From Candidatus Hodarchaeota archaeon (GTDB lineage: Archaea; Asgardarchaeota; Heimdallarchaeia; Hodarchaeales; YT1-039), in assembly GCA_016840025.1 (NCBI GenBank), contig JAEOTF010000270.1, forward strand, positions 1-36,670: DNA of 36,670 bases, in the 5' to 3' direction. Each line of letters opens with the position of its first letter. Positions within the stretch are counted from its first letter, which is position 1. The notes beneath the pieces are model-generated. The model did not search any database. It was not told the DNA's origin and worked only from the letters and a program-made list of their open reading frames with translations. Below are positions 1 to 7,682 of the stretch, in pieces. Made by a program: the position numbers and the translations under genes.

Positions 1-192
1 AAAAGAAAGTCTTGTTCTAGTAGAAGTTTTTTCAAAGAGCATCCCTAAACTTTTCTTCAATGGTTTCCTATTCGGATGTCCCTCCTGTTCTTTATACTCT
101 TTTTTGAGTTCATCAGCCAGATCTAATAAATATCGAATTTCATCAGGATTATAATCGAAAAGAGTTAATAGATGTCGACCCTTCAAATTCAT
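1..192 (-). CDS. argF: Ornithine carbamoyltransferase, N-terminal part (cut by window edge)
   Basis: Transfers the carbamoyl group of carbamoyl phosphate to ornithine to give citrulline, a cytoplasmic step of arginine synthesis. Only the first 64 codons are in the window. The translation starts MNLKGRHLLTLFDYNPDEI and ends with the STRTR carbamoyl-phosphate-binding motif (residues 57-61) in the context FEKTSTRTRLSF, which is characteristic of ornithine carbamoyltransferases. The ATG at 192 has a GAGAGG ribosome-binding stretch about 8 bases upstream. The gene begins 28 bases after the stop of the cDPG synthetase-like gene on the same strand, so the two are probably co-transcribed. An aspartate carbamoyltransferase is less likely because the N-terminal LKGRHLLTL...Y segment is typical of the ornithine enzyme. 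Confidence 0.9.
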   Translation of the reverse strand, partial: MNLKGRHLLTLFDYNPDEIRYLLDLADELKKEYKEQEGHPNRKPLKKSLGMLFEKTSTRTRLSF

Positions 193-220
193 TGTAATTC
201 CTCTCAGATATGATCTTTTC

Positions 221-1528
221 TTAAAATTTCGTTAGTATTTCTTCCAATGATGGTCCTTTAACTACTTTGAGTTCATATCTAACACGTGTTGCAGGTTGTT
301 TTATTTTAATGACGCGGCGTAGGTCAATAGGAGTACCAATCACGACAGCTTCACAATCTGTGGTTGCTACTGTTTGTTCCAATTCATTGAGTTGTTTTTC
401 GCCATAACCCATAGCGGGAAGGATAGCGCCAAGATGAGAAAATTTTTCAAATGTTTTTTTTATTGATCCTACTGCATTGGGGCGTGGATCTACTTTTTGG
501 GCATTTACTTTATCTGCTGCAATACTACCAGCACCATATGGCATCTCTCCATGTGTCAGAGTAGGACCATCTTCAATAACTAAAACACGTTTTCCCTTAA
601 TCATTTCAGGATCTTCGATCGTGATTGTTGATTCTGCCTCGATTATCTGAGCTTTTGGAGCCATTTTTTGGATATTTGCACGAACGGTTTCGATATCTTC
701 CCTTTTAGCAGAATCTACTTTATTTATAATACTTACATCAGCCATACGAAGATTTGCAGAGCCCGGATAATAACTGGTTTCATGTCCAGGTCTATGAGGA
801 TCAGTTACAACTATGTAGAGATCTGATTTGTAAAATGAGAAATCGTTATTCCCACCGTCCCACACAATAATATCCGCTTCTTTTTCAGCCTCACGAATGA
901 TTATTTCGTAATCAACTCCTGCATAAACGATTGTTCCTTCCACAATATGGGGTTCATACTCTTCCCGTTCCTCAATTGTGCAATCATGTTTATCGAGATC
1001 TTCTAGGGTTTCAAAACGTTGACAAATCTGTTTTCGAAGATCTCCATAAGGCATGGGGTGCCGGATGGTCACTACTTTGTGACCTTTCTTCTTTAAAGTC
1101 TGAATTACTTTACGAGTAGTCTGACTTTTACCACAACCAGTTCGTACTGCGCAAATAGATATGATAGGTTTGTTTGATTCAATCATGGTGGATTTAGGAC
1201 CAAGTAAAGTGAAATCAGCACCACAAGCATTTACTATTGAGGATTTGTCCATTACAGTGTGATAACTCAAATCTGAATAAGCTAAAACAACTTCATCTAC
1301 ATTATATTCTTCAATAATCTTCGGAAGGTCTTCCTCTGCCTTAATAGAAATGCCTTCAGGATAAAATGATCCAGAAAGTTCAGCAGGATAGCGACGACCC
1401 TCGATATCGGGAATCTGTGTAGCGGTAAAGGCTATTACCTCATAATCTTCATTATCCCGATAAAAAGTATTGAAGTTTTGGAAGTCTCTCCCAGCAGCTC
1501 CCATAATAACAACTTTTCGCTTTTTCAA
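221..1528 (-). CDS. cpgS: Cyclic 2,3-diphosphoglycerate synthetase-family protein (COG2403-type P-loop enzyme)
   Basis: Family members carry an N-terminal Rossmann-like segment followed by a P-loop NTPase domain; the characterised methanogen enzyme forms cyclic 2,3-diphosphoglycerate from 2,3-diphosphoglycerate with ATP. Here the N-terminus reads MKKRKVVIMGAAGRDFQNFN, the P-loop AVRTGCGKSQTTR lies near residues 127-139, and IIVWDGGNNDFSF is a likely Walker B region. About 435 residues is the usual length. I prefer the TTG at 1528, which has an AGGTGA site 5 bases upstream and gives the family-typical N-terminus; an alternative in-frame TTG lies at 1543. It precedes argF by 28 bases. Many homologues are annotated only as predicted GTPases, so the exact reaction in this organism is inferred from family membership. 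Confidence 0.85.
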   Translation of the reverse strand: MKKRKVVIMGAAGRDFQNFNTFYRDNEDYEVIAFTATQIPDIEGRRYPAELSGSFYPEGISIKAEEDLPKIIEEYNVDEVVLAYSDLSYHTVMDKSSIVNACGADFTLLGPKSTMIESNKPIISICAVRTGCGKSQTTRKVIQTLKKKGHKVVTIRHPMPYGDLRKQICQRFETLEDLDKHDCTIEEREEYEPHIVEGTIVYAGVDYEIIIREAEKEADIIVWDGGNNDFSFYKSDLYIVVTDPHRPGHETSYYPGSANLRMADVSIINKVDSAKREDIETVRANIQKMAPKAQIIEAESTITIEDPEMIKGKRVLVIEDGPTLTHGEMPYGAGSIAADKVNAQKVDPRPNAVGSIKKTFEKFSHLGAILPAMGYGEKQLNELEQTVATTDCEAVVIGTPIDLRRVIKIKQPATRVRYELKVVKGPSLEEILTKF

Positions 1529-1935
1529 AGCTTTCACCTTCAAAAGATAAATTTAGGAGAACGAACTTAGTACTTCTTAAAAAATTGCCGTTCTGATTTT
1601 TAAATTAAGAGATAGGGATAGGATTCATTGATAAAAGAAATATTAGGATTTTAATAATGAATTTGTGAATGATAGGCTTATTAGCATGAAGTCTTTAGGA
1701 GATAAGAACTATATTCAATGATAAAAAGGATATAAAAGCGGTATTAACGAAATTATGGAAGATAGAAAGAATATCATCAAATATGAGGGAGATAGGGCAA
1801 TTTAGATTGAAGATTCATACTCAAAAACTAAGTATCAGGACTACTAAATTAATTCAGCATTGAAAAATATTCAAGTAAAAATAAGTAAATAAGTAAAAAA
1901 AATTTGATTATAATAAGAATCTGAGGTTGGATAAA
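1529..1935. other. Divergent intergenic region
   Basis: About 400 AT-rich bases between two divergently transcribed genes, so it should hold both promoters. A TTTAAAAAT stretch on the minus strand near 1596-1604 could be a TATA element for the cpgS-argF operon. No RNA gene, repeat or convincing reading frame was seen. Confidence 0.4.
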
Positions 1936-2529
1936 ATGTCTTTGGGACTCGATTTTCTTATCAGCATGACAACAGGAGGGACAGCTTTGGGAATGTCTCT
2001 CTATAATTTTTGGAAATCACGACTAGGAGCTAGACTAGAATTAGGGGAATTGGTTGAAATTGGAACCATGTTAGCATTCAGTCCGATGACGCGTCAAGAA
2101 CATTTATTGATCTATTTGCCGATCCAATTTTATAATGAGGGCGGAAAAACTGCAATGATATCTGATCTAACCATGACAGCAGAAGGACCAGAAGGGCAGG
2201 TTCCTATGTTCTTGATGAAAAGAGTGCAAGGAAGAAAATCTGAAGAAATTGAGAGCTTCTTACCAATTTTTCCTTTATTCGTTAAATCTGGAGAAGCAGT
2301 AGAGGCAACTTTTGAATTTATGGATGGAGCTGACATAGCTTTAAAATTAGATAAAGATTATGAAATAACTCTGACAGCTCATTACAATAATAAGCAATCT
2401 GTGTCTAGTTCTTATTCCCTTCATCTAGAAAGAGAGAAAGTACTAAAATTTCCGAAGTTGACTTGGCTTCATCTTTTACGGCAAGAAGAAAAAGCTCCTC
2501 CTGCAATTATATTCGGAAAAGACATGTAA
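1936..2529 (+). CDS. Uncharacterised protein with one N-terminal hydrophobic segment
   Basis: A 197-residue protein that I do not recognise. It starts with a moderately hydrophobic stretch (about residues 3-24, LGLDFLISMTTGGTALGMSL) that may be a membrane anchor. A mostly beta-type domain follows, with alternating hydrophobic strands (HLLIYLPIQFYNEG, KTAMISDLTMTAEG, EAVEATFEFMDG, YEITLTAHYNN), which resembles an immunoglobulin-like or other beta-sandwich fold. The ATG at 1936 is preferred over the in-frame TTG at 1927, because the GAGGT ribosome site at 1923-1927 lies 8 bases before the ATG and overlaps the TTG. It is transcribed toward the convergent HEAT-repeat gene, with only 18 bases between the two stops. 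Confidence 0.65.
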   Translation: MSLGLDFLISMTTGGTALGMSLYNFWKSRLGARLELGELVEIGTMLAFSPMTRQEHLLIYLPIQFYNEGGKTAMISDLTMTAEGPEGQVPMFLMKRVQGRKSEEIESFLPIFPLFVKSGEAVEATFEFMDGADIALKLDKDYEITLTAHYNNKQSVSSSYSLHLEREKVLKFPKLTWLHLLRQEEKAPPAIIFGKDM

Positions 2530-2547
2530 AAAAAAGCATCCTGATTT

Positions 2548-3216
2548 CTAATCCCCTTTTCTCTGACTTCTTTTGTTTATCTTGTGCAAGAGACGAGTTG
2601 CGATTTTACGAATTCTGAACTCTGGATCATTGTTTGCCATTCTAGATATGGTTGAAGAGATTTCAGAGGATTTTACATGTTTAAAACCACGAAGAGCGGC
2701 TCTTCGATCATGGAAATGAGGAGAGGTGCATAAATTCAAAAGAATTTCTTTACCACCTTCCTCAAAAAGGAAACCAGCCGCTACACTTCTAACTATTACA
2801 CTTGGATCCCCATACATTCTTTCTAGAAGGATTTCATTAACATCCTCAGAACTACATTGGCCTAATGCTTCGAGAAGATACATACGAACATGAAGATCGG
2901 ATTCTTTTTGTAAGCTTTCTATGAGTGAAGGAATTGTTTTCTTGTCAACCCAGCCCACCAAGCATAAGGCAGCTGTACATCGAACATGCGTACTTGCATC
3001 TTTTCTAAGCAATTTAAGAATAATATCGGTTGGATAGATACCACTTTGATGACAGAGTGCAATTAGTGCTTGAGCTCGAATATTTGGATCCAAATCATTT
3101 AATACCAATAAATATAGTTTTTTAGAGGGAATTATCACTGTTCCGCGAGCTGCTTTTACTAATGTCGAAATTGAACGAATTATAAGAGTTTTATCATGAT
3201 TTCTTTTATTAGCCAT
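2548..3216 (-). CDS. HEAT-repeat protein
   Basis: A 222-residue all-helical repeat protein. At least five units of about 31-36 residues follow the HEAT pattern with D..P.VR....L at the turn: DLDPNIRAQALIALC, KDASTHVRCTAALCLVGW, ESDLHVRMYLLEALG, YGDPSVIVRSVAAGFLFE, HFHDRRAALRGF and NDPEFRIRKIATRLL. Such proteins are protein-protein interaction scaffolds, and no enzymatic motif is present. There is no signal peptide or membrane segment, so it is probably cytoplasmic. It starts at the ATG at 3216 and has a basic C-terminus (KINKRSQRKGD). It is divergent from the first small GTPase gene. Some bacterial and archaeal HEAT proteins act as phycobilin lyase-like factors, but nothing here supports that role. 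Confidence 0.8.
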   Translation of the reverse strand: MANKRNHDKTLIIRSISTLVKAARGTVIIPSKKLYLLVLNDLDPNIRAQALIALCHQSGIYPTDIILKLLRKDASTHVRCTAALCLVGWVDKKTIPSLIESLQKESDLHVRMYLLEALGQCSSEDVNEILLERMYGDPSVIVRSVAAGFLFEEGGKEILLNLCTSPHFHDRRAALRGFKHVKSSEISSTISRMANNDPEFRIRKIATRLLHKINKRSQRKGD

Positions 3217-3557
3217 TCTTGTTCATCCATTTTAGAGTATGACTATGAGTTAAGGGGATTTTTTTTCGATATTAAGAAGATATACATCAAGAAAGATACT
3301 CTCAAAAAAAGGAATTAAGAATTAGAAAAATATATTCAGGATCTATAGAGGTTGGACGAGTAGGAGGGTTTTTATACTAGCAAATATTGCTTTTTGTAAA
3401 GAATTTATAGAATATCAATATCCATTCCATAAGAGAGTAAGGTTTATCATCGACATCAATTTGATTAGATGGCCTTAGTTTAAGAAAACTCTCGTTAAAT
3501 TCAGCGAATCTATACCAATTCGCTTTAATCTATGTGAAAAAGAGAGTTGCACTTCAA
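3217..3557. other. Divergent intergenic region before the GTPase cluster
   Basis: About 340 AT-rich bases between the HEAT gene and the first GTPase gene. A TTTTTATAC element at 3369-3377 is a possible TATA box for rightward transcription, which would leave a leader of over 150 bases. No RNA gene was recognised. Confidence 0.35.
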
Positions 3558-4172
3558 GTGGCTACTAAAACAAATGATCGAAATTCTAAGGTTCTTATGA
3601 TTAAAGTGGTCCTTTTAGGTGATCCCGCTGTTGGGAAAACATCTCTAATACAGCGATTTGTTCATCATTCGTTTTCAGGGAGCTACAAAGCCACATTAGG
3701 TCTTGATCTTAGCCTAAAAGAAATTAAATTTCCTAGAGCAACAGTGAAACTCCAGTTATGGGATATGGGAGGACAATCAGCCACGAAATCACTCCGACTT
3801 CGATTTTATAAAGGAACACGTGGTGCTTTGTTAGTATATGATACAACAAGGCGTAAAACCTTCCAAAATTTACAAATATGGCTCCAAGAGTTAGAAGATA
3901 ATGTCCCAATACCAGTTCCGTTTATAGTGCTCGGAAATAAGGGTGATTTAAAGGAGCTCGGTGCTGTTACTGAAGAAGAAGAAAACAGCTGGGCCAACAA
4001 TGCAAATGCTATAACACACTTTCGAACCAGTGCGAAGACAGGAACAAATGTTGAAGATGCATTCAGGAATCTGGCAGAGAAAATTCTTACTCAAATTCTA
4101 CAAGAAAAATCAATAGAAAGTGATTTTCCTATTTCATATCATGATTTATCCGAGAGAAAAATACGATCTTAG
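3558..4172 (+). CDS. Small GTPase, Ras/Rab/Arf-type (copy 1 of 3)
   Basis: A Ras-superfamily GTPase switch of about 204 residues. All G motifs are visible: G1 GDPAVGKTSL, G2 threonine in KATLGLDL, G3 WDMGGQ, G4 NKGD and G5 TSAKTG. G1, G4 and G5 are Ras/Rab-like, while the G3 form WDxGGQ with the catalytic Gln is what Arf-family proteins carry. There is no C-terminal cysteine for prenylation and no N-terminal Gly for myristoylation, so membrane binding, if any, needs a partner. I chose the GTG at 3558 because it gives the same 14-residue N-terminus before [IV]KVV as the two downstream paralogues; an in-frame GTG at 3534 is the alternative. The C-terminal tail (SIESDFPISYHDLSERKIRS) differs from those of the paralogues. 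Confidence 0.92.
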   Translation: MATKTNDRNSKVLMIKVVLLGDPAVGKTSLIQRFVHHSFSGSYKATLGLDLSLKEIKFPRATVKLQLWDMGGQSATKSLRLRFYKGTRGALLVYDTTRRKTFQNLQIWLQELEDNVPIPVPFIVLGNKGDLKELGAVTEEEENSWANNANAITHFRTSAKTGTNVEDAFRNLAEKILTQILQEKSIESDFPISYHDLSERKIRS

Positions 4173-4715
4173 GGAAGAATATCAGAAATGACGTTCCCTT
4201 CGTTATAGTCAAATGTTATCAGAGCTTATCACCTATAACACTAGCTTATCCACCCAAGTGAACTTGAGCGGTGCCCCCACTAAGATGAATTTGTCCTTAT
4301 CCGAAATTATATACGTTATAATCTTATTCTCTGCCTAGCTAAAAAGTTCTTAAAAAAAGAAGACTGAACGATTTGATAATATATGTTAATGGTTAATAAG
4401 AAAATTAGCCGCTCTTGTCAATCCCATTTTGAGTAAATATTACTATTCACTAGTTTAATCATATATTGAGTTGCATTATTATAGTTTAAACCAATAATGT
4501 AAAGTAAACCTGCGTGGATGTGGTAAAAACTTACTAATTTAGATATCAAGCACTTTAAACAGATACTGAGACTATAGAGGCAATTCAAGAATTAAATGCT
4601 AAGTAGCGGGACTTTTAACTAGATTAGTTTTTTTAAGACAAGTTTTATTTAGGTTGTGCAAGATCTTGAAGACATCTTTCTTTAATTTCATTTGAGCTAA
4701 AGAGGCGGAATAATT
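4173..4715. other. Long gap between GTPase genes
   Basis: About 540 AT-rich bases without a supported reading frame. A more GC-rich patch at about 4245-4285 stands out, but it does not fold into a tRNA that I can recognise. The stretch AGTTTTATTTAGG near 4641 might be a promoter for the next GTPase. A GAGGCGG ribosome-binding site lies at 4702-4708. Confidence 0.35.
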
Positions 4716-5318
4716 TTGTCTAGCCGAATAAACGAACCAAGTAATAAGATTCTACTAGTGAAGGTTGTAATGCTTGGTGACGCTGCTGTGGGTAAGACAT
4801 CATTAGTTCAGCGATTTGTACGGAACAGTTTTGGTGGACGATATAAGAGAACCATGGGGCTAGATTTAAGCATAAAAGAAGTTAATCTACCTCAAGCGAC
4901 AGTAAAAATTCAACTATGGGATATGGGAGGACAAATATCCTTTAAACCGCTTCGACTCCGATTTTATGGAGGAGCACGGGGCGCAGTCCTAGTTTATGAC
5001 GCAACACGACCTGCTACATTCCATAATCTACAAATCTGGCTTCAGGAACTCGAAAATAACGTACCAACGAGGATTCCTTTTGTAGTTCTAGGAAATAAGA
5101 GTGACCTCGGTGAATTATGTGTTGTTAGTGAGGAAGATGAAAAATTCTGGGCTGAAAAAGCTAAAGCTTTAGCATACTTCCGATCTAGCGCTAAAAACGG
5201 TGAAAATGTCGAGGAAGTTTTTCAGCTTCTGGGAGAAAAAATTGTTACAGACATACTGAAAATTAATAAAATTCCCCAAATTTCCGCTAAACAAATCTGG
5301 GATGAAAACATTAGCTAA
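4716..5318 (+). CDS. Small GTPase, Ras/Rab/Arf-type (copy 2 of 3)
   Basis: The second paralogue, 200 residues. G motifs: GDAAVGKTSL, RTMGLDL, WDMGGQ, NKSD and SSAKNG. It is closer to copy 3 than to copy 1: both share ATRPATFHNLQIWLQELENN and FVVLGNKSDLGELCVVS. The start is the TTG at 4716, with GAGGCGG 7 bases upstream, and the N-terminus MSSRINEPSNKILL is the same length as in its neighbours. No lipidation signal is visible. The C-terminal tail is short (KINKIPQISAKQIWDENIS) and shares a WDE element with the end of copy 3. Each copy has its own long upstream gap, so they are probably separate transcription units produced by tandem duplication. Confidence 0.92.
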   Translation: MSSRINEPSNKILLVKVVMLGDAAVGKTSLVQRFVRNSFGGRYKRTMGLDLSIKEVNLPQATVKIQLWDMGGQISFKPLRLRFYGGARGAVLVYDATRPATFHNLQIWLQELENNVPTRIPFVVLGNKSDLGELCVVSEEDEKFWAEKAKALAYFRSSAKNGENVEEVFQLLGEKIVTDILKINKIPQISAKQIWDENIS

Positions 5319-5753
5319 GGATACTGACCTTTCTGGAAAGAAATGTATGATTGTACTATTTAAGAATGAATGCTCTTCAAAATATCTTTGGAAATAGGAG
5401 TGTTCGCACTAAGTCAAAAAATCTAGATCTTGAACTATATACAGCTACATTCCTTATGATATATTGTTTAGCCCTAACTGAAATAATTTAATTGGAGACT
5501 GCAAGATATAAGAGCATTTTTGATCGTCAGAAAATTAATTTATTACTCATTAGGCTGCCCTCGCTTAAAAAAGAATTCTGTGATTCCGAACATATTAAAA
5601 AAGAGTTAAGATAACCAAATGCAGTTACGTCAGTTAATTGCAGTATAACGATTATTATAATAAGTAACTTTATCTTTATATGCATGAATACGTTTCGGCG
5701 TGTTATAACAAAAAGAAATAGTTCTCCTAAATGAGAGGAGAGTGACTGGTGAC
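5319..5753. other. Gap between GTPase copies 2 and 3 with a possible promoter
   Basis: About 430 AT-rich bases with no supported gene. A TTTATATGC element near 5674-5683 would place transcription start near 5705, about 40-50 bases before the third GTPase. A GAGAGGAGA ribosome-binding stretch lies at 5733-5741. Confidence 0.35.
5674..5683 (+). promoter_or_regulatory. Possible TATA element for GTPase copy 3
   Basis: CTTTATATGC matches the archaeal TATA box pattern and lies about 70-80 bases before the start codon. The call rests on pattern alone. Confidence 0.3.
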
Positions 5754-6365
5754 GTGGCCAATCCAAGAAGCAGGAAAGACTCCAAAGTTCTTATGGTGAA
5801 GGTAGTGATGCTTGGGGATCCTGCGGTAGGTAAAACGTCCTTGGTACAACGCTTCGTTCGCGAATCGTTTGGAGGTAAATACAAAGCAACTATGGGGCTA
5901 GATTTAAGCATTAAAGAAGTAACACTTCCTCAAAGTACTGTTAAAATACAATTATGGGATTTGGGAGGACAGTTAGCATTTCAAGCACTCAGGCAAAGAT
6001 TCTATGGTGGTACACGTGGCGCAATGCTAGTCTATGATGCCACACGACCTGCTACATTCCACAATTTGCAAATATGGCTTCAAGAGCTCGAAAACAATGT
6101 ACCGACCAAGGTTCCATTTGTAGTACTGGGAAACAAGAGCGATCTAGGAGAATTATGTGTCGTAAGTGATGAAGATGAAAATTTCTGGGCGAGTGAGTCA
6201 AAGGCATTAGCAAATTATAGGACTAGTGCAAAGTCAGGTGAGAATGTTGAGGATGCCTTCCAGTTCTTAGCTTCAGAGATTGTCGATGAAATACAGAAAA
6301 CGGAAAAAATAAGGGCTGATGCCCAACCTCCAGCCCCAAAATGGGATGAAGAAATAAAATTCTAG
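5754..6365 (+). CDS. Small GTPase, Ras/Rab/Arf-type (copy 3 of 3)
   Basis: The third paralogue, about 203 residues. G motifs: GDPAVGKTSL, KATMGLDL, WDLGGQ, NKSD and TSAKSG. WDLGGQ is the form most often seen in Arf proteins, whereas VKVVMLGD, NKSDL and the NVEDAF helix are Rab/Ras-like. The GTG at 5754 gives the shared 14-residue N-terminus (MANPRSRKDSKVLM); the in-frame GTG at 5742 directly abuts the GAGAGGAGA ribosome site and is less likely. The tail contains a short proline stretch (PPAP) and ends WDEEIKF, with no cysteine motif. Guanine-nucleotide binding and hydrolysis are expected. Effectors and location are unknown. Confidence 0.92.
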   Translation: MANPRSRKDSKVLMVKVVMLGDPAVGKTSLVQRFVRESFGGKYKATMGLDLSIKEVTLPQSTVKIQLWDLGGQLAFQALRQRFYGGTRGAMLVYDATRPATFHNLQIWLQELENNVPTKVPFVVLGNKSDLGELCVVSDEDENFWASESKALANYRTSAKSGENVEDAFQFLASEIVDEIQKTEKIRADAQPPAPKWDEEIKF

Positions 6366-6503
6366 AAGAAATTTCCGAAAAACAGCAATTCTTGGTCTTT
6401 GATAAAGTATCTTAAAAGGTTCAGAATAAGTTTTATTGAAAATTATGAATACATGAATTATATGATTATGCAGGTAAATTAATGAAAAACGGTGTGTAAT
6501 AAT

Positions 6504-6776
6504 ATGAGTATCAAAGCTTCTCACATTTTAGTAAATAAGCATTCCAAGGCTGTTGAAATAATCGATGAACTAAAAGCAGGAATTGATTTTGCCAAATTGG
6601 CCAAACAAAACTCTGAATGTCCTTCAAGGAAAAAAGGAGGAGATTTAGGCTCCTTTAGGAAAGGACAGATGGTTAAGGAGTTTGAAAAAGCTGCATTTGC
6701 TTTAAAAGTGGGTGAGATTACAGAAAAACCTGTAAAAACCAAGTTTGGCTATCATGTGATTAAAAGGACCGGATAG
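6504..6776 (+). CDS. Stand-alone parvulin-type peptidyl-prolyl isomerase
   Basis: A 90-residue single-domain rotamase that catalyses cis-trans isomerisation of X-Pro bonds. Family hallmarks are KASHILV at the N-terminus, FAKLAKQNSECPSRKKGGDLG in the middle, and GEITEKPVKTKFGYHVIK at the end, covering both active-site histidines (SHILV and GYHVI). The length matches Par10-type parvulins. It has no signal peptide, so it is cytoplasmic. The ATG at 6504 is preferred to the in-frame GTG at 6492, because parvulins normally begin a few residues before the KASHIL strand and the GGTG at 6491-6494 would then serve as ribosome site. It is followed by a T-rich stretch that probably ends transcription. 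Confidence 0.93.
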   Translation: MSIKASHILVNKHSKAVEIIDELKAGIDFAKLAKQNSECPSRKKGGDLGSFRKGQMVKEFEKAAFALKVGEITEKPVKTKFGYHVIKRTG

Positions 6777-6811
6777 AGGATATTTATTGGGATTTTTCTG
6801 ACCATTTATCC

Positions 6812-6824
6812 TTTTTATTTTTTT
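6812..6824 (+). terminator. T-rich terminator after the parvulin gene
   Basis: A CTTTTTATTTTTTTAG tract begins about 35 bases after the parvulin stop. Archaeal transcription commonly ends at such T-rich stretches without a hairpin. Confidence 0.4.
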
Positions 6825-7013
6825 AGATAGAAGAAGGCAAGGAAGGGATGTTTTTAGCATGAGGAAGAGATTTTACAGGAAATTAGCAAGAAAATCCGCT
6901 GCTTTCGCTTTGGGATGAATTGTGGTGAATAAGATTAAGGAAATGATTTAAGGTAGAGAAAATCATAGATAAGATAGTGGCTATTTCATCTAAAGTAGTT
7001 TGAGGAAAAGTCG

Positions 7014-7574
7014 GTGGAAGAACATAGATATTGGCTGAGGAGCGATTTATTGATCCTATTCTTAGTCATATGTCTAGTTGGGTTGCCTGTTATGCTTTAC
7101 TTTCTTCCTTCAAACTCACAAACATATCTTCTTCTAGCACCCATTGTCCTAGTTATCTTGGTAGCCATAGGAGGACTTATTTTTCTTTATTTTTCCGAAT
7201 TCGCCAACACAAGACAGATGCTCTCAGAGCCAGGCATAGAGTGGACAATAACATCCGACTCAGCAGCAAAGAATACACAGCTAAATCCGAACCAGCAAAT
7301 ACAATTAGAAAACTCATCATTGGATGAGGTGGAGGAATATAAATGCCCTCATTGTGGGACAGATATAACGTCAACAGATGTTCTATGTCCAATGTGCAAT
7401 GGAACAATTCAGGAATGTGCTATTTGCCGACATTCATTAAAAAGAACGGATGAAATTAGAAAATGCCCTTATTGTGATAATAGTTTTCATAAAGGGCATT
7501 TGTTAGAATGGATTCGAGTAAAAAATTCCTGTCCAGTGTGTAGAAATGAATTATGGCAGGATGAGACAGTTTAA
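7014..7574 (+). CDS. Membrane-anchored RING-like zinc protein
   Basis: A 186-residue protein with two N-terminal membrane helices (about residues 11-31 and 38-60), a linker, and a cytoplasmic-type zinc region. A zinc ribbon uses C111/C114 and C125/C128. A RING-like module follows, with C135-x2-C138, C151-x2-C154, H159, H162 and C173-x2-C176. The arrangement CxxxxFHxxHLLEWI...CPVCR closely mimics RING-H2 fingers, including the conserved Trp166 that helps E2 binding in ubiquitin ligases. The canonical fourth ligand position after C154 is an Asn, so C151 would have to substitute, as in prokaryotic RING families. The GTG start at 7014 has TGAGGA 7 bases upstream. E3 ligase activity is an inference: no ubiquitin, E1 or E2 gene is visible in the window. 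Confidence 0.75.
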   Translation: MEEHRYWLRSDLLILFLVICLVGLPVMLYFLPSNSQTYLLLAPIVLVILVAIGGLIFLYFSEFANTRQMLSEPGIEWTITSDSAAKNTQLNPNQQIQLENSSLDEVEEYKCPHCGTDITSTDVLCPMCNGTIQECAICRHSLKRTDEIRKCPYCDNSFHKGHLLEWIRVKNSCPVCRNELWQDETV

Positions 7575-7682
7575 GATAGATACAAGCATGTTTTGATGGA
7601 TATTGGAAATAGATATGTGAAACTTACTTAATTAACTGATGAGAAATATTTTAAGCTTAAGACGATAAAAGAAGGCTAAGAA

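Noticed and set aside
4245..4290. GC-richer patch between GTPase genes that might be a tRNA or small RNA
   Set aside because: No acceptor/T-arm pairing or T-loop consensus could be found, and possible C/D-box motifs were incomplete.
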